Source: Verrucomicrobiia bacterium
GTDB lineage: Bacteria > Verrucomicrobiota > Verrucomicrobiia > Limisphaerales > Palsa-1400
Assembly: GCA_025934545.1 (NCBI GenBank)
Contig: JAICXV010000117.1
Coordinates: 1 to 6,996, forward strand
DNA: 6,996 bases
Reading direction: 5' to 3'
The translations under genes were made by a program, and so were the position numbers. Of the stretch, positions 5,035 to 6,996 are shown in pieces; the first letter of the stretch is position 1; the number at the start of each line of letters is the position of its first letter. The notes beneath the pieces are model-generated. The model did not search any database. It had not been told where the DNA came from and saw only the letters and a program-made list of their open reading frames with translations.

Positions 5035-5454
5035 ATGGATTGGCTGAACCATCTGATTTGGCACGGCGGGAAGTTTCTCGGAATTACGTGGAGCGTCTGG
5101 AAGGTCGTAGGTTGGGTTGGCAACGTTATTTTTTCTACGCGCTTTTTTGTTCAGTGGTATGCGACCGAAAAGAAGCGACAGGTGGTCGTCCCGGTAGCGT
5201 TCTGGTGGCTAAGCCTTTCTGGCGCGCTGCTTCTTTTAGTCTACGCGCTGAAGCACCACGATTCGGTTTTTATCTTTGCGTATTTGTTCACGTGGATTCC
5301 GTATATTCGCAATCTGGTCATTCACTACCGGCATGCGCGCGAGCAACGAGTTTGCCGGCAATGCGCGACGAAATCGATGGCGAACGCGAATTATTGCGCG
5401 AACTGCGGGGCTGCGCTCACGGCGAAGCCGGTGGATGCGATGAGCAACGTTTGA
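5035..5454 (+). CDS. LAB_N (lipid-A-disaccharide synthase N-terminal) membrane protein with C-terminal zinc ribbon
   Basis: This protein has 139 residues. Positions about 24-95 match the LAB_N domain: GWVGNVIFSTRFFVQWYATEK, then VVPVAFWWLSLSGALLLLVYAL, then DSVFIFAYLFTWIPYIRNL. That gives about three membrane helices. Stand-alone LAB_N proteins are named for the N-terminal region of some LpxB enzymes but lack the glycosyltransferase; their role is unclear, with links to lipid carriers or the envelope. Unusually, after a basic linker (HYRHAREQR) the C-terminus carries a zinc-ribbon pattern C107-x2-C110-x10-C121-x2-C124, followed by a short tail. The ATG at 5035 starts 3 bases after the thioredoxin-like gene, so the pair is probably one operon. 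Confidence 0.85.
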   Translation: MDWLNHLIWHGGKFLGITWSVWKVVGWVGNVIFSTRFFVQWYATEKKRQVVVPVAFWWLSLSGALLLLVYALKHHDSVFIFAYLFTWIPYIRNLVIHYRHAREQRVCRQCATKSMANANYCANCGAALTAKPVDAMSNV

Positions 5455-5490
5455 CGCGTCTGCGGAATTACGTTACACCTTGGCCATTCC

Positions 5491-6327
5491 ATGAAGACAC
5501 GTCTGTTGCCCATTCTCGCTTCGCTCATTTTTTGTTTCGTTGGCCGCGCGGCGGATGATGGGTTCAAGCCTTTGTTCAACGGAAAAGATTTTTCGGGCTG
5601 GTATCTGGTAAGCGGGAGCAAACGGCTGGAAAAGGACACGAATCATTTGTTCACGATCCACGACGGGATGGTACACATGTATAAAGATGCGCCGGATCGC
5701 AGTAATCAGAAGTTCGGATACATGATTACGGAGAAGGAATATTCGCATTATCATCTGCGGTTCGAATACAAGTGGGGCAAAAAGAAGTTCGATGGAAAAG
5801 TAAAGGCGAAGCGCGATGCGGGCGTGCTCTTTCATTGCATCGGGCCGGACGGCGTGTGGCCCAAGAGCATCGAATGCCAGGTGCAGGAAGGCGACACGGG
5901 CGACATTTTCACGGTTTATGTGCGCATGATGACGACGGTTGATCCGGCGACAACGAATATGACGGGCAACGTTGTCACGAACGAAAACACGCACGTTGTT
6001 CACACGAATTTTTCGTCGATGCCGTATTTCAAAGAAGACGGTGTTCCTTATACGCAAGGTGTTTCGGGGAATATTCGGCGCGTGCATCATGCCGTGGGAG
6101 ATTTCGAGAAAGAGGGCTGGAATAAGGTCGATATGATTGTTGATGGTGATAGCGCGCGGTATCTCATCAATGGCAAGTTGAACAATGGCTTTACGCATCT
6201 TGAACATATGGTCGACGGAAAGTGGACGCCGCTGGTGCGCGGAAAAATTCTGTTCCAACAGGAATGCGCGGAAGTGATGTATCGGAATATCGAAATCAAA
6301 GTGATGGACGATGTTAACGTAAAGTGA
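5491..6327 (+). CDS. Secreted DUF1080 protein (3-keto-disaccharide hydrolase-type domain)
   Basis: The 278-residue product begins with a signal peptide (MKTRLLPILASLIFCFVGRA, cleavage likely near residue 20). The DUF1080 hallmark GFKPLFNGKDFSGWY follows at residues 24-38. Later blocks fit the family's concanavalin/LamG-like beta-sandwich: HLRFEYKWGKK, KRDAGVLFHCIGPDGVWPKSIECQVQEGDTGD, and near the end WNKVDMIVDGDSARYLINGKLNN and ILFQQECAEVMYRNIEIK. DUF1080 proteins are abundant in Verrucomicrobiota and Planctomycetota and some hydrolyse 3-keto-glycosides, so a role in extracytoplasmic carbohydrate breakdown is likely; the substrate is not predictable. Cys15 is not in a proper lipobox (Phe at -1), so a lipoprotein is unlikely. 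It starts 36 bases after the LAB_N gene and no Shine-Dalgarno sequence is evident. Confidence 0.9.
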   Translation: MKTRLLPILASLIFCFVGRAADDGFKPLFNGKDFSGWYLVSGSKRLEKDTNHLFTIHDGMVHMYKDAPDRSNQKFGYMITEKEYSHYHLRFEYKWGKKKFDGKVKAKRDAGVLFHCIGPDGVWPKSIECQVQEGDTGDIFTVYVRMMTTVDPATTNMTGNVVTNENTHVVHTNFSSMPYFKEDGVPYTQGVSGNIRRVHHAVGDFEKEGWNKVDMIVDGDSARYLINGKLNNGFTHLEHMVDGKWTPLVRGKILFQQECAEVMYRNIEIKVMDDVNVK

Positions 6328-6347
6328 CGCGCGGCGCGCGCATGCTG

Positions 6348-6376
6348 TTGACATATCGGCAAAGGAGCGGGATTAC
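6348..6376 (+). promoter_or_regulatory. Weak promoter candidate before the threonine dehydratase gene
   Basis: A perfect -35 box TTGACA (6348-6353) is followed by 17 bases and GATTAC (6371-6376), which matches only 3 of 6 -10 positions. The spacing to the ATG at 6383 is the same 6 bases as in the toxin-antitoxin promoter. The poor -10 box and the overlap with a Shine-Dalgarno-like AAAGGAG make this uncertain. Confidence 0.25.
6361..6367 (+). promoter_or_regulatory. Possible ribosome binding site of the threonine dehydratase gene
   Basis: AAAGGAG is the clearest Shine-Dalgarno match before any gene of the plus-strand block, but it ends 15 bases before the ATG at 6383, longer than the usual 5-9. 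It supports translation starting in this area rather than fixing the exact codon. Confidence 0.4.
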
Positions 6377-6382
6377 TGATGC

Positions 6383-6996
6383 ATGGCGGTGAGTTTTCGC
6401 GATATCGAAGATGCGGCACAACGCATCGCGGGAAATGTGGTGCAAACGCCGTGTCCGCTTTCCATCCCACTCTCCGAACTGACGGGCGCGAAGATTTACT
6501 GCAAGCTCGAATACCTTCAACGAACGGGCAGCTTCAAGGAGCGCGGCGCTTGTAATGCGTTGACGCTTCTTTCGCCTGAGAAGAAAAAGCGCGGTGTTAT
6601 TGCGGCGTCGGCGGGAAATCACGCGCTCGCGATTGCTTACCATGCGCAACGGCTAAATATTCCCGCGACGGTGGTGATGCCGATTTTTGCGCCGATCACA
6701 AAAGTGAGCAATTGTCGCAAGCTCGGCGCAACGGTTGTGCTGCACGGCAATGAGCTTGCCGAGGCGCGGGTCAAAGCCGACGAACTGGCGGCGGCGCAGC
6801 ATCTCACTTACGTCAATGGCTACGATGATCCAGAAATTATTGCGGGACAGGGGACGTTAGGGATCGAAATCGCGGCGCAGGTTCCAGATGTTGATTATGT
6901 CCTGGTCCCGATCGGTGGCGGTGGGTTGGTGGCGGGAATCGGGATGGCGCTGCGACAGCTCAAACCGAAAGTGAAGGTTATCGGGATCGAACCGAA
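6383..6996 (+). CDS. Threonine dehydratase-type PLP enzyme (fold type II), 3' end outside the window
   Basis: The frame is open from ATG at 6383 to the window end, giving 204 N-terminal residues. Lys52 in RTGSFKERGACNAL is the expected pyridoxal phosphate Schiff-base lysine. SAGNHA at 76-81 binds the substrate carboxylate, and the glycine-rich loop PIGGGGLVAG (glycines 178-181) holds the PLP phosphate. These place it in the threonine/serine dehydratase group, which deaminates L-threonine to 2-oxobutanoate (first step to isoleucine) or L-serine to pyruvate. Biosynthetic IlvA and catabolic TdcB types differ mainly in the C-terminal regulatory domain, which is not in view; serine racemase is also possible. 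An ATG four bases earlier is out of frame with the domain. The gene starts 55 bases after the DUF1080 stop. Confidence 0.88.
   Translation, partial: MAVSFRDIEDAAQRIAGNVVQTPCPLSIPLSELTGAKIYCKLEYLQRTGSFKERGACNALTLLSPEKKKRGVIAASAGNHALAIAYHAQRLNIPATVVMPIFAPITKVSNCRKLGATVVLHGNELAEARVKADELAAAQHLTYVNGYDDPEIIAGQGTLGIEIAAQVPDVDYVLVPIGGGGLVAGIGMALRQLKPKVKVIGIEP

Noticed and set aside
5473..6354. 293-codon minus-strand open frame over the DUF1080 gene
   Set aside because: Antisense shadow; the plus-strand frame has a signal peptide and clear DUF1080 motifs.

Overview
The window looks like chromosomal DNA from a member of the Verrucomicrobiota, probably the Pedosphaera/Limisphaera side of the phylum. 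This is inferred from four things: a small membrane-anchored HEAT-like protein of a type I associate with these bacteria, a DUF1080 secreted protein, mostly absent Shine-Dalgarno sequences, and several families of short repeats in the intergenic DNA. No rRNA or other marker fixes the taxonomy.

Layout. Positions 1-300 hold the 3' end of a xylulokinase gene (+). Positions 301-973 are a gene-free, repeat-rich gap containing a G-rich run, a 10-bp tandem repeat, two interspersed-repeat motifs and several hairpins. Positions 974-2049 carry a minus-strand accessory block: a HEAT-like gene broken by one in-frame TAA, a heptamer tandem repeat, and a DUF433/DUF5615 toxin-antitoxin pair overlapping by GTGA. 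The pair has a good sigma70-type promoter placed so that its mRNA should be leaderless. Positions 2110-2719 are again non-coding, with a three-hairpin repeat element, a further hairpin and a second 10-bp tandem repeat.

From 2720 onward all genes are on the plus strand and tightly packed: thiH and thiS (ATGA overlap; thiazole synthesis for thiamine), a secreted TlpA-like thioredoxin, a LAB_N membrane protein with an added zinc ribbon, a secreted DUF1080 protein, and the first 204 codons of a threonine dehydratase-type PLP enzyme that runs off the window. ThiH and ThiS act together with ThiG, ThiF and a sulfur donor, none of which are encoded here. The TlpA-like and LAB_N genes are 3 nt apart and probably co-transcribed; both products belong to the cell envelope.

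The most notable points are the predicted leaderless promoter of the toxin-antitoxin pair, the single stop codon splitting an otherwise continuous HEAT-like frame, the LAB_N-zinc ribbon fusion, and the density of distinct short repeat families between xylB and thiH. An open frame of 662 codons ending at 3910 would give a false N-terminal extension of ThiH through repeat DNA; the real start is most likely GTG at 2720. I see no convincing wholly new system.
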